DNA of 52,416 nucleotides from an uncultured Bacteroidales bacterium (GTDB taxonomy: Bacteria; Bacteroidota; Bacteroidia; Bacteroidales; P3): the NCBI GenBank assembly GCA_937884485.1, contig CALGCG010000113.1, positions 1 to 52,416 of the forward strand, written 5' to 3'. The notes below the pieces were generated by a model. The model saw nothing but the letters and a program-made list of their open reading frames with translations. It had not been told where the DNA came from and did not search any database. The position numbers and the translations under genes were made by a program. This document shows positions 31,565 through 39,466 of the stretch, piece after piece (position 1 is the first letter of the stretch; each line of letters begins with the position of its first letter).

Positions 31565-33010
31565 ATGAAAAAGGACAGGTTCCATAACTACGACGATGAA
31601 GTGCGCGATTTGGTGCTCGACTTTGAGAACACGGTTCTTAAAGGGAAGACTCAGTTTTTTGATGTTGACGAGCTGGAGATAATCATAGACTATTATTTTG
31701 AAGTCAACGACCAACAGCCCCTGGAACGTGCTGTGGCGTACGCCGAGGAACTCTACCCCAACAGTACCCCCATACGTCTTCGCCGGGCGCACCTCATGAT
31801 ATCCCACGAACAGTATGCGCAAGCGCTTCAGGTGTTGAACCGCATGCGTCAGGCTGAGCCGGACAATACCGATGTGGCATATTCGCTTGGGGTGGCCAAT
31901 GGTGCTGTCGGCGAGTCGGAGAAGGCCATTGAATATTTCAAAGAGGCGGCTCGCGACGGTTGGATGCTTGGCCGTGTCTATTCCAATATGGCGGAAGAGT
32001 ACTACAAGCTGAAGGATTTCGATGCAGCCCTCAATTTCTACCGCAAGGCTATGGAAAGCGACTCGTTCGACGATGTGACGATATATAACTACTATGATGT
32101 ATCCTATGAGGCCGGACGCATAGAGCAGGCCATTGATTTTCTTGGCTCTTTTGTGAAAACCAATCCATATAACAAGGAAGCCTGGTATTGCCTGGGATGT
32201 GCCAATCGCGACATGCAGCTGTATGAGAAGGCTGTGGATGCATTCGAGTTTGCCATTGCCATCGACAAGAGTTATGCCGAAGCTTATGTGGCCCTCTCGC
32301 AGACACAGGATTATATGGGCAACACCAGCGAGGCGGTGACCACTATGTTGCGTGTCCTTGATTTCAGCACGGACCGTGCAAAGGTCTATCGCACCATCGG
32401 TAACCTCTATGCCAGGGAGTCCAATTTTGATACCGCCATGGCCTATTTCAAGAAGGCTACGGACGAAAATCCCCACGATGCAGAGGCCTATGCTTCTCTG
32501 GCTCTTTGCTACATGGAGACCGGCGACAAGGCCACGGCTGTTTCCAAGGTGAAGAGAGCCCTCATGCTTGCCGCGTCCGAGCCGTCACCCGACATGCCCG
32601 ATGGCAACCCCGAGGTGTTGTGTGCAGCAGGCATGGTGTTTGATTCTGTCGATGACTTTTATGAAGCCTCTCGCTATTTCGAGCAGCTTATCGTTACGGG
32701 GCTATGCACGGAGCCTCAGTGCCAGGTGTACACGCAGTTCCTTTTCAAGCATAAGGTCTATGATGTGTTGATTATGTTTGCCGAGGAGTCGCTGGAAATT
32801 TATCCCCACAATCCGTTCTACAGCAGCTACCTGGCGGCGTCGTATTTTTATACCAACCGATACAACCGTGCCCGCCGCATGCTTCCCGATGTGTCGCCGG
32901 CGTTGTTGTCCGAGCTGTGCCCGGAGATTATGGTCCATCCGCTGCTGGGTCCCCTTGTACCGGCCGATCCTTATTCAGATTATTCAGAAAATAAAAATAA
33001 ACAGTTATGA
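31565..33010 (+). CDS. Tetratricopeptide-repeat protein
   Basis: 481 residues, no signal peptide, cytosolic. At least eight TPR-like units can be followed (for example DNTDVAYSLGVANGAVGESEKAIEYFKEA, PYNKEAWYCLGCANRDMQLYEKAVDAFEFAI, NPHDAEAYASLALCYMETGDKATAVSKVKRAL). The start is very acidic (NYDDEVRDLVLDFE). TPRs mediate protein contacts; the partner is unknown. It abuts sprA with no gap and overlaps dedA by ATGA, so it is translationally coupled to both. A role in T9SS assembly is possible from context only. Confidence 0.9.
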   Translation: MKKDRFHNYDDEVRDLVLDFENTVLKGKTQFFDVDELEIIIDYYFEVNDQQPLERAVAYAEELYPNSTPIRLRRAHLMISHEQYAQALQVLNRMRQAEPDNTDVAYSLGVANGAVGESEKAIEYFKEAARDGWMLGRVYSNMAEEYYKLKDFDAALNFYRKAMESDSFDDVTIYNYYDVSYEAGRIEQAIDFLGSFVKTNPYNKEAWYCLGCANRDMQLYEKAVDAFEFAIAIDKSYAEAYVALSQTQDYMGNTSEAVTTMLRVLDFSTDRAKVYRTIGNLYARESNFDTAMAYFKKATDENPHDAEAYASLALCYMETGDKATAVSKVKRALMLAASEPSPDMPDGNPEVLCAAGMVFDSVDDFYEASRYFEQLIVTGLCTEPQCQVYTQFLFKHKVYDVLIMFAEESLEIYPHNPFYSSYLAASYFYTNRYNRARRMLPDVSPALLSELCPEIMVHPLLGPLVPADPYSDYSENKNKQL

Positions 33011-33765
33011 ATAGTAAACGATTCTTTCTTATAGCGACGCTGCTCCTCCTTTTTGTTTCGCAGCCCCTTGCGGCGCAGGAGAGAGCCGGTATTGCCGAGG
33101 CTGTGCGCGGCGATAGCGCCTCCTCTGGCTGGGTGGCTTGGCTGCTGCACAAGTACGACCAGCACATGAATTATTGGACTGTGGGAGGCCTTATGGCCGT
33201 GGAGAGTTCCTTTATCCCTTTCCCGTCTGAGGTGGTCATACCGCCGGCAGTCTATGTGGCTCTCGACGAAAATAGCCAGAGCGGTATGAACTGGTGGCTG
33301 GTGGTCGTTTTCGGCACTCTCGGTGCCCTGGTCGGTGCTTTTATCAATTATTTCCTGTCGCGCTGGCTGGGACGCCCCATCATCTATGCCTTCGTCGACA
33401 GCAAGTTGGGGCATCTGCTTCAACTTTCGGGGGAAAAGATGGAGCGGGCCGAAAAGTATTTCAATGACCATGGCGTGCTTTCCACCCTTGTGGGACGTCT
33501 CATCCCGGTTGTACGTCAGCTGATTTCTATACCCGCAGGCCTGAGCAAGATGAATATCGGCACTTTCGCCCTCTACACCACCCTCGGTGCTTTTATTTGG
33601 AACTGTGTTCTGGCGTTGCTGGGCTATCTGGCCCACCTTGCCGGCGACATCTCCGTTGTCGAGAAATACAGCTCCGAAATCAGCTATGTCATCATCGGCA
33701 TCGTTGTCCTTGTGGCTCTCTACTTCATAGTGCGCTATTTCATCAAGAAAAACCGTAAGAAATGA
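33007..33765 (+). CDS. DedA-family membrane protein
   Basis: 252 residues. An N-terminal cleavable signal-like segment (1-24, SQPLAAQ) precedes the DedA core: E-S-S-F-I-P-F-P-S-E at about 67-76, the re-entrant loop, GRLIPVVRQLISIPAGLSKMN (about 163-183) with the conserved Arg residues, and TM helices at about 98-118, 190-212 and 224-244. DedA/DedA-like proteins are linked to undecaprenyl-phosphate or phospholipid scrambling and membrane-potential homeostasis. It overlaps both neighbours by ATGA. The Gln-ended N-terminal signal is unusual for the family and may simply be the first TM helix. Confidence 0.93.
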   Translation: MNSKRFFLIATLLLLFVSQPLAAQERAGIAEAVRGDSASSGWVAWLLHKYDQHMNYWTVGGLMAVESSFIPFPSEVVIPPAVYVALDENSQSGMNWWLVVVFGTLGALVGAFINYFLSRWLGRPIIYAFVDSKLGHLLQLSGEKMERAEKYFNDHGVLSTLVGRLIPVVRQLISIPAGLSKMNIGTFALYTTLGAFIWNCVLALLGYLAHLAGDISVVEKYSSEISYVIIGIVVLVALYFIVRYFIKKNRKK

Positions 33766-34964
33766 TTCCTTCCGATATCCGCTCCCAGTTCCCCATTCTC
33801 GACACCCAGGTGCATGGCCGCCCGTTGGTCTATCTCGACAATGCTGCCACCACGCAGAAACCCCTCCGTGTCATCCAGGCTCTCGACGGCTACTACCGCC
33901 ACCTCAACAGCAATATCCATCGTGGTGCACACCATCTGGCAACCCAGGCCACCGAGCGTTATGAGCAGGTGCGCCGGCAGGTGCAGCAGCTTGTGAACGC
34001 ACGTCATAGCCATGAGATTGTCTTTACCCGCGGAACGACCGAGAGCATCAACCTGGTCGCCTCCTCCTTTGCCAAGCGCTTCTTCCGCGGCGACGACGAA
34101 GTCATTGTCTCCGGCATGGAACACCACTCCGACATCGTCCCCTGGCAGCTTGCTGGTGCCACGCTGCGCCCCATTCCTTTCAGCGACGAAGGTGTGCTCG
34201 ACCTCGAGGTCTACGAGCGCCTCTTTTCGGCCAATACCCGTATCGTCGCTGTCAACCATGTCTCCAACACCCTCGGCACCGTCAACCCCGTTGCCGACAT
34301 CATTCGTATCGCCCATTCCCATGGCGTTCCCGTGCTCATCGACGGGGCCCAGGCCATCTCCCACCTTGCGGTCGATGTGCAGGCCCTTGGTTGCGACTTC
34401 TACTGCTTCTCCGGCCACAAGATGTATGGCCCTATGGGCGTCGGCGTCATGTATGGCCGCGAGGAGATGCTCAACGAGCTTCCTCCCTATCAGGGTGGGG
34501 GAGAGATGATTGAGAATGTCACCTTCGAGCGCACCACCTACAACCAGCTGCCCTTCAAGTTCGAAGCCGGAACTCCCTCCGTGGGCGATGTCATAGGTCT
34601 TGGCGAGGCTATCGCCTTCATGCAGGAGGTGGGCATAGACAGCATCGCTGCCCATGAAGACCACCTCTTGCGCTATGCCACCGAGCGTCTGCTCCTGCTG
34701 CCGGGGCTGCGCATCTTCGGCACCGCTCCCTGCAAAACGTCGGTGCTGTCCTTCCTTGTCGGCGACGCCCATCCCTACGATATCGGCACCCTCCTCGACC
34801 AGCTGGGCATCGCTGTCCGTACGGGCCACCACTGCACACAGCCCATCATGGACCGCTACGGAATCCCCGGCACCGTGCGCGCCTCTTTTGCTGTCTACAA
34901 CACTGTCGATGAGGTCGATGCCTTTGTCGCTGCCCTCGAGCGCGTCCTGCCCATGTTGGGATAA
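33762..34964 (+). CDS. sufS: Cysteine desulfurase SufS
   Basis: 400 residues. PLP enzyme that takes sulfur from cysteine for Fe-S assembly. The Schiff-base Lys is K220 (FSGHKMYGPMGVGVMYG), the PLP-stacking His H121 (SGMEHHSD), and the catalytic Cys C358 in RTGHHCTQP, the type II (SufS) loop. The N-terminus IRSQFPILDTQVHGRPLVYLDNAATTQKP is also typical. The sufBCD genes are not adjacent, which is unusual; the gene is instead coupled to dedA by an ATGA overlap. recN follows after 18 nt. Confidence 0.96.
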   Translation: MIPSDIRSQFPILDTQVHGRPLVYLDNAATTQKPLRVIQALDGYYRHLNSNIHRGAHHLATQATERYEQVRRQVQQLVNARHSHEIVFTRGTTESINLVASSFAKRFFRGDDEVIVSGMEHHSDIVPWQLAGATLRPIPFSDEGVLDLEVYERLFSANTRIVAVNHVSNTLGTVNPVADIIRIAHSHGVPVLIDGAQAISHLAVDVQALGCDFYCFSGHKMYGPMGVGVMYGREEMLNELPPYQGGGEMIENVTFERTTYNQLPFKFEAGTPSVGDVIGLGEAIAFMQEVGIDSIAAHEDHLLRYATERLLLLPGLRIFGTAPCKTSVLSFLVGDAHPYDIGTLLDQLGIAVRTGHHCTQPIMDRYGIPGTVRASFAVYNTVDEVDAFVAALERVLPMLG

Positions 34965-34982
34965 TCTATAAAGAATGATGTT

Positions 34983-36689
34983 ATGTTGACAACCCTGCAT
35001 ATTGAAAACTACGCGCTGATCCGTCAGTCCGACATCTCCTTCGGCAGTGGCTTCGTGGCCATTACCGGCGAGACGGGTGCCGGCAAGTCCATCCTCCTCG
35101 GTGCCTTGGGCCTCTTGCTGGGTCAGCGTGCCGACACGGCCGTCCTTGCCGACAAGCAGTGCAAGTGCGTCGTCGAAGCTCAGTTCGACATCGCCGACTT
35201 GGGCCTCAAGCCTCTCTTCGACGAGGCTGATATCGACTACGACGACCACCTCATCCTCCGCCGCGAGATATCCCCGTCGGGCAAAAGCCGTGCTTTCGCC
35301 AACGACATCCCTGTCCAGTTGCCTTTCCTCCGCACCCTGGGTGCCCAGCTCGTGGATATCCACTCCCAGCATCAGACCCTCACCTTGGCCGACAGCTCTT
35401 TCCGCCTCTCCCTCCTCGACTCCCTGACCCACCCTGCCGGGCGTCCCTCGACCAAGGTCGCTGCCACCCCCTTCGCCGCTTATCAGGCTGCCTACACATC
35501 CTATGCCGCCCTCAAGCACGACCTCGAGGAACTCACCATTGCCGAGGCACAGAACCGCAAGGAGCAGGACTTCCTCCAGTTCCAGTTCAACGAGCTCTCC
35601 GAGGCGCGTCTCCAGGCCGACGAGCAGCAGGCCTTGGAGCAGGAATCCCAACTCTTGGCCCATGCCGAAGCCATCCGCGAGGGCCTCGGCGAAGCCGCCG
35701 CCCTCCTCGACAACGACACCGGCCAGTCCATCCTCTCCGCCCTTCACCAGGCCAAGGGCGCCCTCTCCCACATCGCCGCCTATCATCCCGAGGCCGACGC
35801 CCTCCTTTCGCGCCTCGACTCATCCCTCATCGAGCTCGACGATATCAACTCCTCCCTCTCGTCCCTGGCCGACAGCATAGCCTACAATCCCGAGCGCCAG
35901 CAGCAGGTCGACGACCGCCTGGCACTCATCTATCGCTTGCAGAAGAAGCATGGCGTCGACAGCGTCGAAGCCCTCCTGGCCATCCGCGACGACCTCGACT
36001 CGCGTCTGCAGTCCATCTCCACCCTCGACTCCCGCATACAGACTCTCATGGAGCAGGTCGACAAGGCCTTCGCCCTGGTGCAGCAGGCCGCCGACAACCT
36101 CAGCCAGGCACGCTCCTCGGCAGGCCAGCTCCTGGCCGACAGCATCCTGCCTATCCTCCACGACCTCGGTATGCCCGAGGCGCGCTTCGCCGTGCAGCTC
36201 ACCCCCACGCCCTCCTATGGCCCCATGGGCCACGACGCCGTGGCGTTCCTCTTCAATGCCAACCGCGGTGGCGACCTCCGCGACCTCTCCAAGGTGGCTT
36301 CCGGCGGCGAACTGTCGCGGCTCATGCTGGCCATCAAGGCCGCCGGCCATCCGGCAGCGTCCCCGCAGGCTCATGCCAGCGTCCCCACCCTCATCTTCGA
36401 CGAGATAGACACCGGCGTCTCCGGCGATATCTCTGTCGCCGTGGGCAACATCATGTGCCGCATGGCCGACCGCATGCAGGTCATCGCCATCACCCATCTC
36501 CCCCAGATCGCCGCCCGCGCGTCGCAGCACCTCAAGGTCTACAAACTCGTCGAGGACAGCGCCGACCGCACCGTCTCGCACATCCGTCAGCTCTCTCCCG
36601 ACGAGCGCCTCACCGAGGTCGCCGTCATGCTCAGCTCCGACCCCCCGACCCCCGCCGCCCTCCAGACCGCCCGCGAACTCATGTCCTAA
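34983..36689 (+). CDS. recN: DNA repair protein RecN
   Basis: 568 residues, normal length. An SMC-like ATPase in double-strand-break repair. Walker A is GETGAGKS (29-36), in ITGETGAGKSILLGALGLLLGQRAD. A long coiled-coil region (about 165-380) carries Glu/Gln/Ala-rich heptads. The ABC signature KVASGGELSRLMLAIK and Walker B PTLIFDEIDTGVSGD are followed by ITHLPQIAARASQHLKVYK. The gene is strongly biased to C-ending codons. A 7-bp array begins 1 nt after the stop, and the unit AACTCAT also occurs in its last codons. Confidence 0.97.
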   Translation: MLTTLHIENYALIRQSDISFGSGFVAITGETGAGKSILLGALGLLLGQRADTAVLADKQCKCVVEAQFDIADLGLKPLFDEADIDYDDHLILRREISPSGKSRAFANDIPVQLPFLRTLGAQLVDIHSQHQTLTLADSSFRLSLLDSLTHPAGRPSTKVAATPFAAYQAAYTSYAALKHDLEELTIAEAQNRKEQDFLQFQFNELSEARLQADEQQALEQESQLLAHAEAIREGLGEAAALLDNDTGQSILSALHQAKGALSHIAAYHPEADALLSRLDSSLIELDDINSSLSSLADSIAYNPERQQQVDDRLALIYRLQKKHGVDSVEALLAIRDDLDSRLQSISTLDSRIQTLMEQVDKAFALVQQAADNLSQARSSAGQLLADSILPILHDLGMPEARFAVQLTPTPSYGPMGHDAVAFLFNANRGGDLRDLSKVASGGELSRLMLAIKAAGHPAASPQAHASVPTLIFDEIDTGVSGDISVAVGNIMCRMADRMQVIAITHLPQIAARASQHLKVYKLVEDSADRTVSHIRQLSPDERLTEVAVMLSSDPPTPAALQTARELMS

Positions 36690-36690
36690 C

Positions 36691-36715
36691 AACTCATAAC
36701 TCATAACTCATAACT
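36691..36715. repeat. Tandem 7-bp micro-array (AACTCAT, 3 units plus AACT)
   Basis: AACTCAT three times and a partial fourth, filling the 29-nt gap between the recN stop and the aroK start. Confidence 0.85.
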
Positions 36716-36718
36716 GAC

Positions 36719-37198
36719 ATGAACTACTACCTCGTCGGCTATATGTATTCGGGCAAGACCACCTTTGGCCGTCAGCTGGCGGCCTCCAAAGGCATGGACT
36801 TCCTCGACCTCGACCGGACCTTCGAGGAGCGCTACCACTATACCGTCCCGCGCTTCTTCTCCACCTTCGGCGAGAAAGCCTTCCGCCAGCTCGAGAGCCA
36901 GCTGCTGCGCTCCACGGCCGACCTCGACAACTGTGTCGTCGCCACCGGCGGCGGCACCCCCTGCCACTCGGGCAACATGGACTTCATCCTCGCCCACGGC
37001 ACCGCCGTCTACCTGCGCATGACCATCGACGACCTCGTCGTCCGCGCCCTCCGCAGCCACAATCCCCGGCCCCTCGTCAAAGGGCTCTCCGAAGCCCAGC
37101 TCCGCGAGAAGATAACCCTCCAAATGAAAGAGCGCGAAGGGTTCTACCTCCGCGCTCCCATAGTGTTGGACGGCCTCAATCCGCCCCTTGTCTTTTAG
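36719..37198 (+). CDS. aroK: Shikimate kinase
   Basis: 159 residues, slightly short. ATP-dependent phosphorylation of shikimate (EC 2.7.1.71), chorismate pathway. The P-loop GYMYSGKTT spans 7-15; the shikimate-binding D32 (LDLDRTFEE), R56 (KAFRQLE) and G77-G79 (ATGGGTPC) are present, and the lid region carries NPRPLV. It is the last gene of the plus-strand run. Its leader is the AACTCAT array. A 9-bp perfect hairpin (37216-37235) follows. Confidence 0.93.
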   Translation: MNYYLVGYMYSGKTTFGRQLAASKGMDFLDLDRTFEERYHYTVPRFFSTFGEKAFRQLESQLLRSTADLDNCVVATGGGTPCHSGNMDFILAHGTAVYLRMTIDDLVVRALRSHNPRPLVKGLSEAQLREKITLQMKEREGFYLRAPIVLDGLNPPLVF

Positions 37199-37215
37199 TT
37201 GTCCTTTGCCCCGTG

Positions 37216-37235
37216 GCGAAACGCTTGCGTTTCGC
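37216..37235. terminator. Hairpin between convergent aroK and kinase genes
   Basis: Perfect stem GCGAAACGC / GCGTTTCGC with a 2-nt loop. There is no T run on either side, so its role as terminator is uncertain. Confidence 0.45.
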
Positions 37236-37243
37236 ACAAGGCA

Positions 37244-38935
37244 TCAATATTCAAATGCACTCCCGCCCAGGAACTCTCTCATGATGCTGTTGTGGGGGAT
37301 GAACTTGTCGTCTATCGGCTCCACCAGCTCCGAGAAGTCCAGCAGCTGCTTGGCCATCGAGAACTCCTCGCAGTTCTCCGGCACCTGCTTCAGCAGCGGC
37401 TCGGCATAGCGTTTCAGCACGCCCAGCTCGTAGAGCAGGGCCGAGTTGAACATCACGTTGGCGTTCTCCTGGTAGGGGAAGATGTGCTTCCTTTCGCCTC
37501 GCACCACCTCGGGCCAGCGGTGCAGCGTCTCCTTGGCGTTCCAGCCGCGGAAGTTGTTGTCTCTCACTATGCGGCGCACCAGGCGGTTGTCCGTGCCGTG
37601 GATGATGTTCAGTCCGTCGATGGCCAGCTGCGTCAGGGCGCTGACGTAGACCTTGAACTTCAGCTCCTCGTCGATCTCGGCCGTCAGCTTGGGGTTCAGG
37701 GCGTGGATGCCTTCCACCACCAGTATGCTCCGCGGCCCCATCTTCAGCGTCTTGCCGCTGTAGAAAGGCTCGCCTTTCTTGAAGTCGTAGGTCGGTATCT
37801 TCACCTCCTCGCCGCGGAACAGGGCCAGCAGGTGCTCGTTGAGCAGCGGGATGTCGAGGGCGTCGACGCCTTCGAAGTCGTATTCGCCGTTGGGCAGCTT
37901 GGGGGTGCGCTCGCGCCCCAGGAAGTAGTCGTCCAGCGACATCTGGTTCACGTCGTAGCCCAGCACGCTGAGCTGCACGCTCAGGCGGCGGCATGACGTC
38001 GTCTTGCCGCTGCTGCTGGGGCCTGCCAGCAGCACCATCTTGGCGCCGCTCTGGCGCACCTGGTCGGCAATCTCGGCGTATTTCTTCTCGTGCAGCGCCT
38101 CGGCCAGCAGTATCAGGTGCTGCCCTCCCTTGTCGTGCACGATGCGGTTGTAGTCGCTCACCGTCGGCGTGTGCAGCAGGTCCACCCAATGGTGGTGCTC
38201 ACGGAAGATGGCGAAGAGCTTCGGCGTCTCCTGGAAGAGCGACAGCTTGTCGGGATGCTCGGGGTCGGCGCATTGCAGCATGTAGCCGTCCTCGTAGGGA
38301 CGGAAGTCCCACGTTGTCAGGCAGCCCGTGCTCGGCGCCAGCTTGCCGTTGATTTTGTGCACCGTGTCGCCCAGGAAGTTCATCTCTATGTACAGCTGGT
38401 CCAGGTGCTCCAGCAGGTCGCTGGTCTTGGGCATGTGGCGCGGACGCACCAGCTCCACGGCGTCGCTCAGCAGCATGGTCTTGGCGGTGAAGGGGATGTC
38501 CTGCTCCTGCAGCTCTATCATGCGCTCCCTCACCGTGCGGCACACCTCCATCTGCTCCGGCAGCTCGTAGCCCTCCACGGCGCTTTCTATGCGGCAGTAG
38601 AAGCCGTTCTGCAGCGAGTGGTCGATGCTCAGCATCGACTTGGGGTAGCTGTCGTGCACGGCGGTGTACAGCATCATGCACAGCGCGTTGCGGTACATGC
38701 GGAACCCCTGGCGGTCGGTGATGTTCAGCAGGCGTATCACCTTGGGGTTGTAGATGCGGTACTGCAGCGGTTCCACCTTGTTGTTCACCAATGCGCCCAG
38801 GATGGGCCACGGGGCCTTGCCCTCGGCGGCCTGTTTCTTCTGCATGTATTCGGCGGCCAGCTCGGCGACCTGCGTCCCCTGCGCCACCATCTTCCGCTCG
38901 CCCGTATTGGCGAGCACTATTTCTACTTGGTTCAT
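37244..38935 (-). CDS. Uridine kinase-like protein with TGS/ThrRS-like N-terminus
   Basis: 563 residues. The N-terminal part (1-about 270) resembles the TGS and editing-domain region of threonyl-tRNA synthetase (VEIVLANTGERKMVAQGTQVAELA; HDSYPKSMLSIDHSLQNGFYCRIE). The C-terminal part (about 285-500) is a P-loop uridine kinase/phosphoribulokinase domain: AGPSSSGKTTSCRRL, SLDDYFLGRERTP, YDFEGVDALDIP, ILVVEGIHALNP, RRIVRDNNFRG. This fusion is a known type annotated as nucleoside kinase; the true substrate is uncertain. Its leader (38954-38992) is a 9-bp repeat array that also borders the four-helix-bundle gene. Confidence 0.9.
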   Translation of the reverse strand: MNQVEIVLANTGERKMVAQGTQVAELAAEYMQKKQAAEGKAPWPILGALVNNKVEPLQYRIYNPKVIRLLNITDRQGFRMYRNALCMMLYTAVHDSYPKSMLSIDHSLQNGFYCRIESAVEGYELPEQMEVCRTVRERMIELQEQDIPFTAKTMLLSDAVELVRPRHMPKTSDLLEHLDQLYIEMNFLGDTVHKINGKLAPSTGCLTTWDFRPYEDGYMLQCADPEHPDKLSLFQETPKLFAIFREHHHWVDLLHTPTVSDYNRIVHDKGGQHLILLAEALHEKKYAEIADQVRQSGAKMVLLAGPSSSGKTTSCRRLSVQLSVLGYDVNQMSLDDYFLGRERTPKLPNGEYDFEGVDALDIPLLNEHLLALFRGEEVKIPTYDFKKGEPFYSGKTLKMGPRSILVVEGIHALNPKLTAEIDEELKFKVYVSALTQLAIDGLNIIHGTDNRLVRRIVRDNNFRGWNAKETLHRWPEVVRGERKHIFPYQENANVMFNSALLYELGVLKRYAEPLLKQVPENCEEFSMAKQLLDFSELVEPIDDKFIPHNSIMREFLGGSAFEY

Positions 38936-38953
38936 TGTTTGTTTGTTTTTTTG

Positions 38954-38992
38954 AAGAAGTTAAAGAAGTTAAAGAAGATATAGAATTTAAAG
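38954..38992. repeat. 9-bp micro-array, left border of the S23 cassette
   Basis: AAGAAGTTA, AAGAAGTTA, AAGAAGATA, TAGAATTTA, AAG on the plus strand. The right border (39395-39466) carries the same unit in inverted orientation. Confidence 0.85.
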
Positions 38993-39014
38993 ACAATAGC
39001 TACATCGACGGATA

Positions 39015-39386
39015 TTACTCTTGGATTTTTTTGTTGGTGATTGCCTGAATGTATGAATTCAGCAGTCTGCTTGTGTCTTCAATCTCTGCTGTCAAATTTG
39101 TGGCTTCGTGCTCGTTGATGTATCCTAAGTCTCCCGAAAGGATAATGTAGCAGCGGCACTCCTCCAGACTTCCCTGTGAGTAGTTGAAAAACCGCAGTTT
39201 GTCGTCTTTCCCCATCCGTTTGTAACCTTCTGCTATGTTGGCACCAATCGACACGGCCGCTCTGCGGAATTGCGAGATTAACCCAAACCTCTCGTCATCG
39301 GGGAATGTCTTGGTGATTTGGTAAACGTGCTTTATGAAAACACGTGCCCTTTGCCATGCTATAAGGTCTTCAAACGTCGTAGTCAT
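39015..39386 (-). CDS. Four-helix-bundle protein, S23/IVP family
   Basis: 123 residues, the family length. FEDLIAWQRARVFIKHVYQITKTFPDDERFGLISQFRRAAVSIGANIAEGYKR is the family signature, followed by two more helices (RFFNYSQGSLEECRCYIILSGDLGYI; ATNLTAEIEDTSRLLNSYIQAITNKK). Members were first found in intervening sequences of 23S rRNA genes and are homologous to the Avd protein of diversity-generating retroelements; stand-alone roles are unknown. The codons are more AT-rich and mixed than in the C-biased neighbours. The gene lies between two inverted arrays of one 9-bp unit, in what would otherwise be a short gap between the aminopeptidase and kinase genes. Confidence 0.92.
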   Translation of the reverse strand: MTTTFEDLIAWQRARVFIKHVYQITKTFPDDERFGLISQFRRAAVSIGANIAEGYKRMGKDDKLRFFNYSQGSLEECRCYIILSGDLGYINEHEATNLTAEIEDTSRLLNSYIQAITNKKIQE

Positions 39387-39394
39387 CGCCTCAA

Positions 39395-39466
39395 ACTCCT
39401 TTAACTTCTTTATCTTCTCTATCTTCTTTAACTTCTCTAACTTCTTTAACTTCTTTAACTTCTCTA
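39395..39466. repeat. 9-bp micro-array, right border of the S23 cassette (8 units)
   Basis: ACTCCTTTA, ACTTCTTTA, TCTTCTCTA, TCTTCTTTA, ACTTCTCTA, ACTTCTTTA, ACTTCTTTA, ACTTCTCTA. Its last unit contains the TAG stop (39466-39464) of the aminopeptidase gene. Confidence 0.88.

Noticed and set aside
39015..39386. Avd protein of a diversity-generating retroelement
   Set aside because: No reverse transcriptase, template repeat or variable repeat is near; the sequence fits the general S23/IVP family.
39395..39466. CRISPR-like array
   Set aside because: Units are 9 bp in direct tandem with no spacers, and no cas gene is present. The same applies to the 7-bp and 11-bp arrays.
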